This document shows positions 17,913 to 25,508 of a stretch of DNA of 64,000 bases, one piece after another (position 1 is the stretch's first letter; every line of letters starts with the position of its first letter). The stretch is from Bradyrhizobium sp. WBOS07 (lineage in GTDB: Bacteria > Pseudomonadota > Alphaproteobacteria > Rhizobiales > Xanthobacteraceae). The DNA is taken from contig NZ_CP029008.1 of NCBI RefSeq assembly GCF_024585165.1, forward strand, positions 5,723,501-5,787,500, written 5' to 3'. The notes under the pieces were generated by a model, which worked only from the letters and a program-made list of their open reading frames with translations, did not search any database and had not been told where the DNA came from. A program made the translations under genes and the position numbers.

Positions 17913-19082
17913 TCAGCCCAACGCCCGAAGGCCGTCGACGATGCGGACACGGGCTGCCCTGCGCATCGGCAATAGTGCGGCGAGAATCCCGACCAACAAC
18001 GCTGCAAGTGCCTGCAGTATGACGGTGTTGACGCTTACGAACAGGGTCGGGAACAGCGTGGCGGAGAGCTCGGCAAGGCGGGCGGCGACCGGGGGCGTAA
18101 GGGCGATGCCGATCGCGCCGCCGATCAACGCTATCAAGACGGATTCCCCGAGGATCAATCGCGCCACGTAGCCGGGACTGAAGCCGATGGCTTTCAGCGT
18201 GGCGTACTCGCGGAGTCGCTCGCGGGCGGTCATCGCCATGGTGTTCGCCATCACGGCCAGGATGATGAAGATCACCACGAAGGAGACGACTCGAATGGAA
18301 ATGAGGATCGCCTCGGTCTGCTTCACGAAGCCGATCTGGAACGCGCGCTCCGTCTCGGTGAGCGTCTCGGCCAGCGAGTTTCGAAACACTTCGTCGATCG
18401 CTTGGCTGACGTCTGCAACGCTGTCCAGGCTAACGACGTCCACCGCGAACACGCCCACCTGGTCGGCTTGTGCCTTGGAGCGCACACGCAGTGTCTCGTT
18501 CAGGTAGTCCCAGCGGAAGAACAGCTGCGAGGTGTCGGTTTTGGGGTCCCGGCCGTCGAAGACGCCGCAGATCACGAACTCCCAATTGCCGGGGAATATG
18601 GTTCCGCGCAGCTGGATCACGTCGCCCCGCTTGAAGCCGTAGCGTTTGGCGAGCTTGCGTCCGACAATCGCGCCGCGGCGCTCGCTCAGGAAGGCGCGCC
18701 GCACCTCGTCCGGCACCAGGAGCTCGGGGAACATGTCGAGATAGCTCGCGGCGTCGATCGCAAACTGGGGAAAGAAGTTTTTCGAATCCTTGTAGACGCC
18801 GCCGAACCAGCTCAAGTGGGTAACGCGCCGCACGCCTTCGACGGCGCTGATGCGCTTCTGATAGGATTTCGGCAGCGGAAGCGTAAAGGAGACGGCATTG
18901 CGAGTCAGCAGCCGCGAAGGAACAGCGCCATCCACGCCCGCATACCACGTCTTGACGACGGTCTGGAGCACGCCAAAGGCGAGGATCGCAACGATAAGAC
19001 CGACCAGCGTCAGGGAGGTGCGGAGCCGGTGGCGCAAGACGTTGCGCGCCACGAGCGTGAGCCACTGGCTCATGGTCGGCAC
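17913..19082 (-). CDS. ABC transporter permease, FtsX/MacB type
   Basis: A 389-residue permease with the same topology as its downstream neighbour: N-terminal helix after LVARNVLRHRLRTSLTL, a periplasmic domain of roughly 220 residues, then three C-terminal helices with the coupling segment ATLKAIGFSPGYV and a closing MRRAARVRIVDGLRALG. The two permeases are clearly different in sequence, so the transporter is probably a heterodimer; MacB itself is a homodimeric fusion of ATPase and permease, while LolCE and some lipid exporters use two distinct permeases. It directly abuts the ATPase stop, with start and stop codons only bases apart. This heteromeric design fits a lipophilic substrate taken from the inner-membrane outer leaflet. 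Confidence 0.85.
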   Translation of the reverse strand: MPTMSQWLTLVARNVLRHRLRTSLTLVGLIVAILAFGVLQTVVKTWYAGVDGAVPSRLLTRNAVSFTLPLPKSYQKRISAVEGVRRVTHLSWFGGVYKDSKNFFPQFAIDAASYLDMFPELLVPDEVRRAFLSERRGAIVGRKLAKRYGFKRGDVIQLRGTIFPGNWEFVICGVFDGRDPKTDTSQLFFRWDYLNETLRVRSKAQADQVGVFAVDVVSLDSVADVSQAIDEVFRNSLAETLTETERAFQIGFVKQTEAILISIRVVSFVVIFIILAVMANTMAMTARERLREYATLKAIGFSPGYVARLILGESVLIALIGGAIGIALTPPVAARLAELSATLFPTLFVSVNTVILQALAALLVGILAALLPMRRAARVRIVDGLRALG

Positions 19083-19814
19083 TCACTCAAGGCGCTGCTC
19101 CACGAGATAGGAGAGATCGCCCTTCTCCAGATTCATGATGCGTTTCGCATGCGCGGCGGCGCGATGATCATGCGTGACCATCACGATCGTCTTGCCCATG
19201 TCGCGGTTGAGCCGCTGCATGATCTCGAGCACCTCCTTCGCCGACTGCCGGTCGAGGTCGCCCGTCGGCTCGTCGGCTACCAGCACCGTCGGATCGGTGA
19301 CGATCGCCCGCGCGATCGCGACGCGCTGCTGCTGTCCGCCCGAGAGTTCCGAGGGCAAATGTTTGACGCGATCGCTGAGGCCGACCAGGCTGAGCGCGAG
19401 TTGCGCGCGGTCCCGGCGGTCGCGCCGCCCCAGGCTGGTGAGCGTGAGAGGCAGCTCGACGTTCTCGAGCGCCGTGAGCACGGGCATCAAATTGTAGAAC
19501 TGGAAGATGAAGCCTACGTTCGCCGCGCGCCAGTCGGCGAGTTCGGCCTCCGGAAGCAGCGTGATGTCCTCGCCGCCCACCTTGATCGAGCCCTGGTCCG
19601 GACTGTCGATGCCGGCGATCAGGTTGAGCATCGTCGACTTGCCCGACCCCGACGGGCCCATCAGGGCGAGGAACTCCTTGCGGCGGATGTCGAAGGTGAG
19701 TCTGGAGAGCACTGGGACGATCTGCGCGCCGCGGCGGTAGCTCTTGCTGACGTCGCTCAGCGCGATCAGCACGTCCTCTCCGGTCGGCCGGTCGGAGATG
19801 CGAAGCACGGTCAC
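19083..19814 (-). CDS. ABC transporter ATPase, LolD/MacB type
   Basis: A 243-residue nucleotide-binding subunit with all the needed motifs: Walker [11 protein letters not shown]-loop region [20 protein letters not shown], signature [14 protein letters not shown], Walker [13 protein letters not shown] and H-loop VTHDH. The [16 protein letters not shown] segment is characteristic of LolD/MacB/FtsE-type ATPases paired with FtsX-like permeases. It energises the two permeases encoded next to it. Its start overlaps the end of the membrane-fusion-protein gene by 4 bases. Order MFP-ATPase-permease-permease resembles DevBCA glycolipid exporters of cyanobacteria with an extra permease. Confidence 0.92.
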   Translation of the reverse strand: MTVLRISDRPTGEDVLIALSDVSKSYRRGAQIVPVLSRLTFDIRRKEFLALMGPSGSGKSTMLNLIAGIDSPDQGSIKVGGEDITLLPEAELADWRAANVGFIFQFYNLMPVLTALENVELPLTLTSLGRRDRRDRAQLALSLVGLSDRVKHLPSELSGGQQQRVAIARAIVTDPTVLVADEPTGDLDRQSAKEVLEIMQRLNRDMGKTIVMVTHDHRAAAHAKRIMNLEKGDLSYLVEQRLE

Positions 19815-21058
19815 TTCGTGGCCTGCTTCACTGCGCGCCCGTCGACGAGATCTTCCAGCGGCCGGACCACGACGCGCGTGCCGGCCTTGAGGTTGCGGAC
19901 TTCGATCTGGTCGCCGATCTTCGCACCGAGATCGACGTTCCGCAGACGAGCCTTGCCATCCTCGACGACATAGAGATGCTGGCGCCCATCGACCTCGAAG
20001 ACGGCGGCCGCCGGCACGGCAAGCACGGGCTTGCGCTCTTTCTCCGATACCTCTCGCTCGAGGAAAGCCGCCTTTGCACTCATGTCCGGAAGCATCCGCG
20101 GGTCGCGCTGCACGAACCGGATCTTCACGAGGGTCGATGCCTTGGCGCGATCCACGGTCGGCACCATGCGGCTGACCACGCCCTCGAAGCGCTCACCGGG
20201 GATCGCGTCCAGCTGGATCTCGACCGGTTGCCCCGCGTGGATGCTCAGGTACGACGACTCCGCCACGTCGGCTTCCACTTCCAGCGAGTCCATGTCGGCA
20301 ATGGTGACCACCGCGCCCTTGGTGTCGACCGCCTGCGAGAACGGTGTGATCGTGTCGCCGACATTGGCGTGGCGCGTGAGGACGACGCCGTCGAAGGGCG
20401 CTCGAATCTGGGTCTGCCCGACGGCAACTTCGGAGGCGCGGAGATTGGCCTGCGCCGCGGCGATGGCGGCGCCGTATCCGCTGAACGCGGCGCGCGCCTT
20501 GGCGAGGCGTGCCTCGGCGGTTTCGCGCGTCGAGTCGCTGATGATGTTCTTCTCGCCGAGGGCCTCGGAGCGCTTGAAGGCGATTTCCGCCTGCGTAAGC
20601 TCCGCCCGCCCTTGGGCCAGGTTGGCTTCCGCAACCTGCACGTTGGCGGCTGCCTGGTCGCGCACCGCCGCCGTGTCGCTGCTCTCGAGCCGGGCGATCA
20701 CCTCGCCCTCGCGCACCTTGCTGCCTTCGAGCACGCCGAGCCACTCGAGACGGCCTGTTGCCTTCGAGGCGACGGACGCCTTGCGCTGCGCAACGACGTA
20801 GCCCGTCGCGTTCAGCAGCGTCAGCGCCTGTGACGGATAGACGGAGTAGACCACCGCCGTCTCGACGACGATCTGCGCATGTCTGCGCCACAGCCACGTC
20901 GCGCCCCCGATGCCGACGAGCAGGACGAGGAGAAGCACGCGCCCCAGGATTTGGCGCAGCCGTCGGCGGCGGCGCGAGCCGGCGCTGCGATCGATTGCAA
21001 GCGCGGAAAGATCGGAGGCGTCGGGTGCGCCGTCGCTGAGGGCTTGGGGCAACGTCAT
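19811..21058 (-). CDS. Periplasmic membrane fusion protein of the exporter (HlyD/MacA type)
   Basis: The first gene of the exporter operon, 415 residues from the ATG at 21058; a start at 21151 would add 31 atypical residues. An arginine-rich cytoplasmic stub (RRRRRLRQILGR) precedes one membrane helix, VLLLVLLVGIGGATWLW, so the bulk is periplasmic. Then come the first half of a lipoyl domain, an alpha-helical hairpin rich in alanine and coiled-coil heptads (about 130-210), the second lipoyl half (TQIRAPFDGVVLTRHANVGD), a beta-barrel and a membrane-proximal domain. The protein would bridge the permeases to an outer-membrane channel; no TolC-like gene is in the window, so it must borrow one. Divergent from the glycosyltransferase remnant. 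Confidence 0.88.
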   Translation of the reverse strand: MTLPQALSDGAPDASDLSALAIDRSAGSRRRRRLRQILGRVLLLVLLVGIGGATWLWRRHAQIVVETAVVYSVYPSQALTLLNATGYVVAQRKASVASKATGRLEWLGVLEGSKVREGEVIARLESSDTAAVRDQAAANVQVAEANLAQGRAELTQAEIAFKRSEALGEKNIISDSTRETAEARLAKARAAFSGYGAAIAAAQANLRASEVAVGQTQIRAPFDGVVLTRHANVGDTITPFSQAVDTKGAVVTIADMDSLEVEADVAESSYLSIHAGQPVEIQLDAIPGERFEGVVSRMVPTVDRAKASTLVKIRFVQRDPRMLPDMSAKAAFLEREVSEKERKPVLAVPAAAVFEVDGRQHLYVVEDGKARLRNVDLGAKIGDQIEVRNLKAGTRVVVRPLEDLVDGRAVKQATK

Positions 21059-21225
21059 GGCTTGATCATGGATTTCCGAGCAAAACAGCGCAGACTTTGA
21101 AGAAAATATCGTACGTAGAAAGCCGTAAGCCATGCGCTTGACCAGTGTCAATTAGCATGAAGGGCCGCGCTTGACATCCATGATTTCGTATTCTCCAAAT
21201 CTTCCCGTGGCTTGAAACATGGTGG

Positions 21226-21522
21226 ATGGAATCCGCACCGACGCGAACGCCATCACGCGGCACCGTCGAAAACCGGAGCGGGACCATCGGGTTTGCCATC
21301 GCAGTCCACGGGACACGAGGAGACATCGAGCCTGCGGCTGCGGTTGCATGTGAGCTGCAGCGCCGCGGTCACGACGTCAGGATGGCCGTGCCTCCCAATC
21401 TCGTCGGGCTCGCCGCGTCGGCTGGCCTTTGTTCGATGGGTTCTTGCGGTCCCGATTCCCGGCGCCAGCTCGAGGCGGAGGTTTTCCGCCGCAAACCCCT
21501 TGACAGCGGCCGAAATACTTAA
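21226..21522 (+). pseudogene. 5-prime fragment of a GT1-family glycosyltransferase
   Basis: The first 98 codons from ATG 21226 contain [20 protein letters not shown], then [18 protein letters not shown] and a GPDS motif, the donor-independent N-terminal strand-helix region of GT1 (YjiC/MGT) glycosyltransferases. Complete members are about 400 residues; here the match stops near codon 89 and a stop follows at 21520-21522, so the acceptor and nucleotide-sugar domains are missing. The wording of the fragment resembles actinobacterial glycolipid transferases, again from memory. Standing beside a polyketide and acyltransferase locus, it suggests that the locus once included a sugar-transfer step. 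The hpa promoter begins where the homology ends. Confidence 0.7.
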
Positions 21523-21530
21523 CATGTTAA
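21500..21530 (+). promoter_or_regulatory. Promoter with perfect dyad operator ahead of the hpa genes
   Basis: TTGACA at 21500-21505 is a consensus -35. The perfect 12-base palindrome TTAACATGTTAA lies at 21519-21530, over the expected -10 position (17-base spacer reaches CATGTT at 21523). A repressor bound there would block transcription of hpaE, which starts about 110 bases downstream. Size and symmetry fit a MarR-family dimer. Inference only; the MarR gene at 34487-34978 is one candidate. Confidence 0.55.
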
Positions 21531-21638
21531 ATATCATGGCCGGCAAGGCGACGTAGTGCGTCGAAGCGCGCATGGCTTTCTGCCGTCGCCAAACAAAGAG
21601 CTGCCGGTCGCAGCGGCTCGAACGAGGGAGGACCCGTG

Positions 21639-23156
21639 ATGTCCAAGCTTGCGGAAAACATCGCCAGGGCGGAACGCTACCTTGCCCGGTTCGGGCAGCA
21701 TGGGGTGCTCAACCGCATCGGCGGCGAGGACGTCCCAGCTGCGGACGGCGCGACATTCGAAACCATCTCTCCCGTCGATCTGAAGCCGCTCGCCAAGGTG
21801 GCGCACGGCAAGGCCGCGGACATTGATCGGGCCGCGAAGGCCGCGCACGCGGCCTTTCCGCAATGGGCCGAAACCTCCGGGGAGGCGCGGAAAGCGCTCT
21901 TGCACAAGGTTGCCGATGCCATCGTCGCCCGCGCCGAAGAAATCGCCTTCGTCGAATGCATGGATACCGGGCAATCCCTCAAGTTCATGGCCAAGGCGGC
22001 GCTGAGGGGCGCCGAGAATTTCCGCTTCTATGCCGACCGCGCGCCCGAGGCGCGCGACGGCAAGTCGCTTCGGACCGACGGCCAGGTGAACATGACCACC
22101 CGCGTGCCGATCGGTCCGGTGGGCGTCATCACGCCGTGGAATACGCCATTCATGCTGTCGACGTGGAAGATCGCGCCGGCGCTCGCGGCCGGCTGCACCA
22201 TCGTACACAAGCCGGCCGAATTCTCGCCGCTGACCGCGCGCCTGCTGGTCGAGATCGCGGAAGAGGCCGGTCTGCCCAAGGGCGTCTGGAATCTCGTCAA
22301 CGGCCTCGGCGAGGACGCCGGCAAGGCGCTGACCGAGCATCCGCTGGTCAAGGCGATTGGATTCGTCGGGGAAAGCCGCACCGGCTCGATGATTATGAAG
22401 CAGGGCGCCGATACCTTGAAGCGTGTTCATTTCGAACTCGGCGGCAAGAACCCGGTGATCGTGTTCGCCGATGCCGACCTCGATCGCGCCGCGGATGCGG
22501 CGGTGTTCATGATCTACTCTCTCAACGGCGAGCGCTGCACCTCTTCCTCGCGTCTTCTCGTCGAGGCGAGCATCTATGACAAATTCACCGCGATGGTCGC
22601 GGAGAAGGCCGGCCGGATCAAGGTGGGACATCCGCTCGATCCCGAGACCGTCATCGGTCCGTTGATCCATCCGGTTCACGAGAAGAAGGTCCTCGACTAT
22701 GTCGAGATCGGCAGGGCGGAGGGCGCCACGATTGCCACCGGCGGCCGCAAGGTCGATGGTCCCGGCGGCGGCTGCTACGTCGCCCCGACGCTCTTTACCG
22801 GCGCCAACAACCGAATGCGCATCGCACAGGAGGAAATCTTCGGGCCGGTGCTGACGGCGATTCCGTTCAAGGACGAGGCGGAGGCCCTCGCGCTCGCCAA
22901 CGACGTCCAGTACGGCCTCACCGGCTATCTCTGGACGGCCGACGTCACGCGGGCCTTCCGCTTCACCGACCGGCTGCAAGCCGGAATGATCTGGGTCAAT
23001 TCGGAGAACGTTCGCCACCTGCCGACGCCCTTTGGCGGGGTGAAGAGCTCCGGCATCGGCCGCGACGGCGGCGATTGGTCGTTCGATTTCTATATGGAGA
23101 CGAAGAACGTCGCGTTCGCCACCACCGAGCATAAGATCCAAAAACTGGGCGGTTAA
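21639..23156 (+). CDS. hpaE: 5-carboxymethyl-2-hydroxymuconate semialdehyde dehydrogenase
   Basis: A 505-residue aldehyde dehydrogenase of the HpaE type, oxidising the ring-cleavage product of homoprotocatechuate (CHMS) to the tricarboxylate with NAD. ATG 21639 follows GGGAGG; a GTG three bases earlier is in frame. The catalytic nucleophile Cys300 lies in NGERCTSSSR and the general base Glu266 in HFELGGKNPV. VGVITPWNTPFMLSTWKIAPA and PFGGVKSSGIGRDGG are the usual NAD and oligomer segments. The run IYSLNGERCT and the C-terminal EMKNV-like end match HpaE more closely than betaine or succinate semialdehyde dehydrogenases. hpaD follows 30 bases later. The first gene after the dyad promoter. Confidence 0.88.
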   Translation: MSKLAENIARAERYLARFGQHGVLNRIGGEDVPAADGATFETISPVDLKPLAKVAHGKAADIDRAAKAAHAAFPQWAETSGEARKALLHKVADAIVARAEEIAFVECMDTGQSLKFMAKAALRGAENFRFYADRAPEARDGKSLRTDGQVNMTTRVPIGPVGVITPWNTPFMLSTWKIAPALAAGCTIVHKPAEFSPLTARLLVEIAEEAGLPKGVWNLVNGLGEDAGKALTEHPLVKAIGFVGESRTGSMIMKQGADTLKRVHFELGGKNPVIVFADADLDRAADAAVFMIYSLNGERCTSSSRLLVEASIYDKFTAMVAEKAGRIKVGHPLDPETVIGPLIHPVHEKKVLDYVEIGRAEGATIATGGRKVDGPGGGCYVAPTLFTGANNRMRIAQEEIFGPVLTAIPFKDEAEALALANDVQYGLTGYLWTADVTRAFRFTDRLQAGMIWVNSENVRHLPTPFGGVKSSGIGRDGGDWSFDFYMETKNVAFATTEHKIQKLGG

Positions 23157-23186
23157 GCGGTCCGCAGCAGACCCGAGGAGGATATC

Positions 23187-24167
23187 ATGGCATTGCCTAC
23201 GCCCAACCTTTATCCGCCATTCAACATCGTACGTCTCAGTCATGTCGAGTTTGGCGTGAGCGACCTTGCCAAGTCCCGCGCGTTCTATGTCGACACGCTC
23301 GGTCTGCAGGTGACGGACGAAAGCTCCGATGCGATCTATCTTCGGGCGATGGAAGAGCGCGGCCACCATTGCATCGTGCTGAGGAAGTCCGACAAGATCG
23401 AGGCCCGCGATCTCGGCTTCAAGCTGTTCGGCGAAGAAGACCTCGACAAGGCAGTCCACTTCTTCAAGAGCAGGGATCTGCCGGTCGAATGGGTGGAGCG
23501 ACCCTATCAGTCGCGCACCTTCCGCACCCGCGATCCGCACGGCATTCCGCTCGAGTTCTATTCGAAGATGGACCGGTTGCCGCCGATTCATCAGAAGTAC
23601 GCTCTCTACAAGGGCGTGAAGCCGCTCCGCATCGATCACTTCAATTGCTTCTCGCCGAACGTCGACGAATCCGTCGCATTCTACAACGAGATCGGTTTCC
23701 GCGTGACGGAGTACACGGCGGACGAGGAGACCGGACGGCTATGGGCGGCCTGGACCCACCGCAAGGGCGGCGTTCACGACCTGGCGTTCACCAATGGCCG
23801 CGGCCCGCGCCTGCACCACACGGCGTTCTGGGTGCCGACCCCGCTCAACATCATCGATCTTCTCGACCTCATGGCGACCACCGGATGGGTCTCCAACATC
23901 GAACGCGGTCCGGGACGCCACGGCATCTCGAATGCCTTCTTCCTCTACATCCTCGATCCGGATGGCCACCGCATCGAAATCTATTGCTCGGATTACCAGA
24001 CCGTCGATCCCGATCTCGAGCCGATCAAATGGGACCTGAAGGACCCGCAGCGCCAGACGCTGTGGGGGGCGCCCGCGCCGAAATCCTGGTTCGAGCATGG
24101 CAGCCTCTTCGCCGGAATTGTCCCGCGCGACGCCGACCTGGCGGCCCAGCCGATCATCGCGCCCTGA
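23187..24167 (+). CDS. hpaD: 3,4-dihydroxyphenylacetate (homoprotocatechuate) 2,3-dioxygenase
   Basis: A 326-residue extradiol dioxygenase with two vicinal-oxygen-chelate modules that cleaves homoprotocatechuate next to its hydroxyls. Aligning by eye with the Brevibacterium fuscum enzyme, the metal ligands are His151 (RIDHFN), His211 (RLHHTAF) and Glu264 (HRIEIYCSDY), and the second-sphere acid-base histidine is His197 (GGVHDLAF). The N-terminus YPPFNIVRLSHVEFGVSDL and the RGPGRHGISNAFFLYILDPD segment are diagnostic. The metal may be Fe(II) or Mn(II); the sequence does not decide. GAGGA precedes the start by seven bases. With hpaE before and a FAH-fold enzyme after, three consecutive steps of the meta-cleavage route are encoded. 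Confidence 0.92.
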   Translation: MALPTPNLYPPFNIVRLSHVEFGVSDLAKSRAFYVDTLGLQVTDESSDAIYLRAMEERGHHCIVLRKSDKIEARDLGFKLFGEEDLDKAVHFFKSRDLPVEWVERPYQSRTFRTRDPHGIPLEFYSKMDRLPPIHQKYALYKGVKPLRIDHFNCFSPNVDESVAFYNEIGFRVTEYTADEETGRLWAAWTHRKGGVHDLAFTNGRGPRLHHTAFWVPTPLNIIDLLDLMATTGWVSNIERGPGRHGISNAFFLYILDPDGHRIEIYCSDYQTVDPDLEPIKWDLKDPQRQTLWGAPAPKSWFEHGSLFAGIVPRDADLAAQPIIAP

Positions 24168-24203
24168 TCGGCTGGAGAACACAATCAACAAGGAAGGCCG
24201 CGC

Positions 24204-25073
24204 ATGTCTCGTCCAAGGTTCATCAGCTTCACCCGCAACGCTGCGCCCGGCTACGGCCTGCTCGTGGATCGTGGCGTGGTCGATCTGTCCGGCCGTCACG
24301 GCAAGCGCTGGCCCAGCCTGCGTGAAGTGATCGAGGACGGTGCGCTGCTGTCTCTGGCCGAGGAGAGCGCCGCGCGACCCGCGGATTTTCCGGTCGAAGA
24401 CATCCGCTATGAGATTCCCGTGCCGGCACCGGAAAAGATCATCTGCGTCGGCGTCAACTTTCCCGACCGCAACGAGGAATACAAGGACGGGCAGGCGGCT
24501 CCCTCGAATCCCTCGCTCTTCATCCGCTTTCCGCGCTCGTTCACCGGCCATGAACAGCCTTTGCTGCGTCCCCCGGAGAGCCCGCAGCTCGACTACGAGG
24601 GTGAGATCGTCATCGTGATCGGCAAGGGCGGGCGCAGGATTGCGCAGGGCGAGGCGCTCGGGCACATCGCCGCGCTGTCGCTGTGCAACGAAGGCACGAT
24701 CCGCGACTGGGTAAGGCACGCCAAGTTCAACGTGACACAGGGGAAGAACTTCGATCGGACCGGTTCGATCGGACCCTGGCTCATCCCCTATACCGATGAG
24801 AGCCAGCTTGCCGACGTCAAGCTCGAAACGCGGGTCAATGGCGACGTCCGCCAGCAGGATCGCACGAGCCGCATGATCTTCTCCTTCCGCAAGATCATCA
24901 ACTACATCTCGACGTTCACGACCCTGGTTCCCGGCGATGTCATCGTGACGGGTACGCCGACGGGCGCGGGCGCGCGCTTCGATCCGCCGATCTGGCTGAA
25001 GCCCGGCGACGTCGTCGAGGTCGAAGCGGAAGGCATCGGCGTGCTCCGCAACACGGTCGCAGATGAGACGTGA
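24204..25073 (+). CDS. Fumarylacetoacetate hydrolase-fold enzyme, HpaG-like
   Basis: A 289-residue FAH-superfamily protein. The conserved catalytic core starts at VPAPEKIICVGVNF (about residue 73) and includes the metal-binding ESPQLDYEGEIVIVIG segment (two glutamates), the later aspartate in IRDWVRHAKF, and the closing VIVTGTPTGAGARFDPP-LKPGD pattern. In the homoprotocatechuate pathway HpaG of this superfamily decarboxylates and isomerises the tricarboxylate formed by HpaE. E. coli HpaG is a two-lobed 429-residue protein; this one is a single lobe, so it may do one of the two reactions. Related FAH enzymes also act on acylpyruvates, so the exact reaction is inferred from the hpaE-hpaD context. 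Confidence 0.8.
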   Translation: MSRPRFISFTRNAAPGYGLLVDRGVVDLSGRHGKRWPSLREVIEDGALLSLAEESAARPADFPVEDIRYEIPVPAPEKIICVGVNFPDRNEEYKDGQAAPSNPSLFIRFPRSFTGHEQPLLRPPESPQLDYEGEIVIVIGKGGRRIAQGEALGHIAALSLCNEGTIRDWVRHAKFNVTQGKNFDRTGSIGPWLIPYTDESQLADVKLETRVNGDVRQQDRTSRMIFSFRKIINYISTFTTLVPGDVIVTGTPTGAGARFDPPIWLKPGDVVEVEAEGIGVLRNTVADET

Positions 25074-25112
25074 TCTGTTGGCGCCGCCACGCCCGCCGAC
25101 AATCGCGCTTGA

Positions 25113-25508
25113 TCAGGCCCTTGATGCGGCCTGCACGCGAATGCAGCCCTGGTCGTCCACAGCGATCGGAATGGCGTCGAGGGCGCAATTCAGGCCGAGC
25201 CCTTCGACGCCGACGCCGTCCTGAACACGGAATCCGGCGCTGTGATTGGTGCACCGGAGAACCGTGCCGTCCGCGCTCAGCAAATTGTCACCGCGATGAT
25301 CCAGCGGCAGATACTGGTGCGGACATGCATTGACGTAGGCCGCCAGAGTGCCCGCCGACCTGACGATCAGGATCGGAAAATCAGCCGGGCCGGACCTGAT
25401 CGATTTGCAGCTGCCTTCGCCGATGTCATTGGCGTCGCACAGGATGGTTCCCTCGGCCGGCGCGCCGCGATAGCTCCTCCACGCGTCTTGGATCGCGACC
25501 TCCCTCAG
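25113..25508 (-). CDS. Rieske-type [2Fe-2S] ferredoxin, downstream of hpd
   Basis: A 131-residue frame directly after 4-hydroxyphenylpyruvate dioxygenase contains a clear Rieske site: AYVNACPHQYLPLDHRG (Cys62, His64) and VLRCTNHSAGF (Cys86, His89), i.e. CxH-x21-CxxH, binding a [2Fe-2S] cluster. No ATG, GTG or TTG is available at the N-terminus. The best start is CTG at 25508, which overlaps the hpd stop as CTGA and follows GAAGG, so translation is probably coupled. Such small ferredoxins carry electrons to oxygenases or protect iron sites; HPPD itself needs no electron donor, so the partner may be another oxygenase. Cysteine-rich extra residues (Cys24, Cys34, Cys108, Cys122) are notable. Confidence 0.8.
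   Translation of the reverse strand: MREVAIQDAWRSYRGAPAEGTILCDANDIGEGSCKSIRSGPADFPILIVRSAGTLAAYVNACPHQYLPLDHRGDNLLSADGTVLRCTNHSAGFRVQDGVGVEGLGLNCALDAIPIAVDDQGCIRVQAASRA

Noticed and set aside
21534..23639. About 700-codon minus-strand frame opposite hpaE and hpaD
   Set aside because: Mirror of the strongly supported plus-strand enzymes, with no motif or ribosome-binding site.
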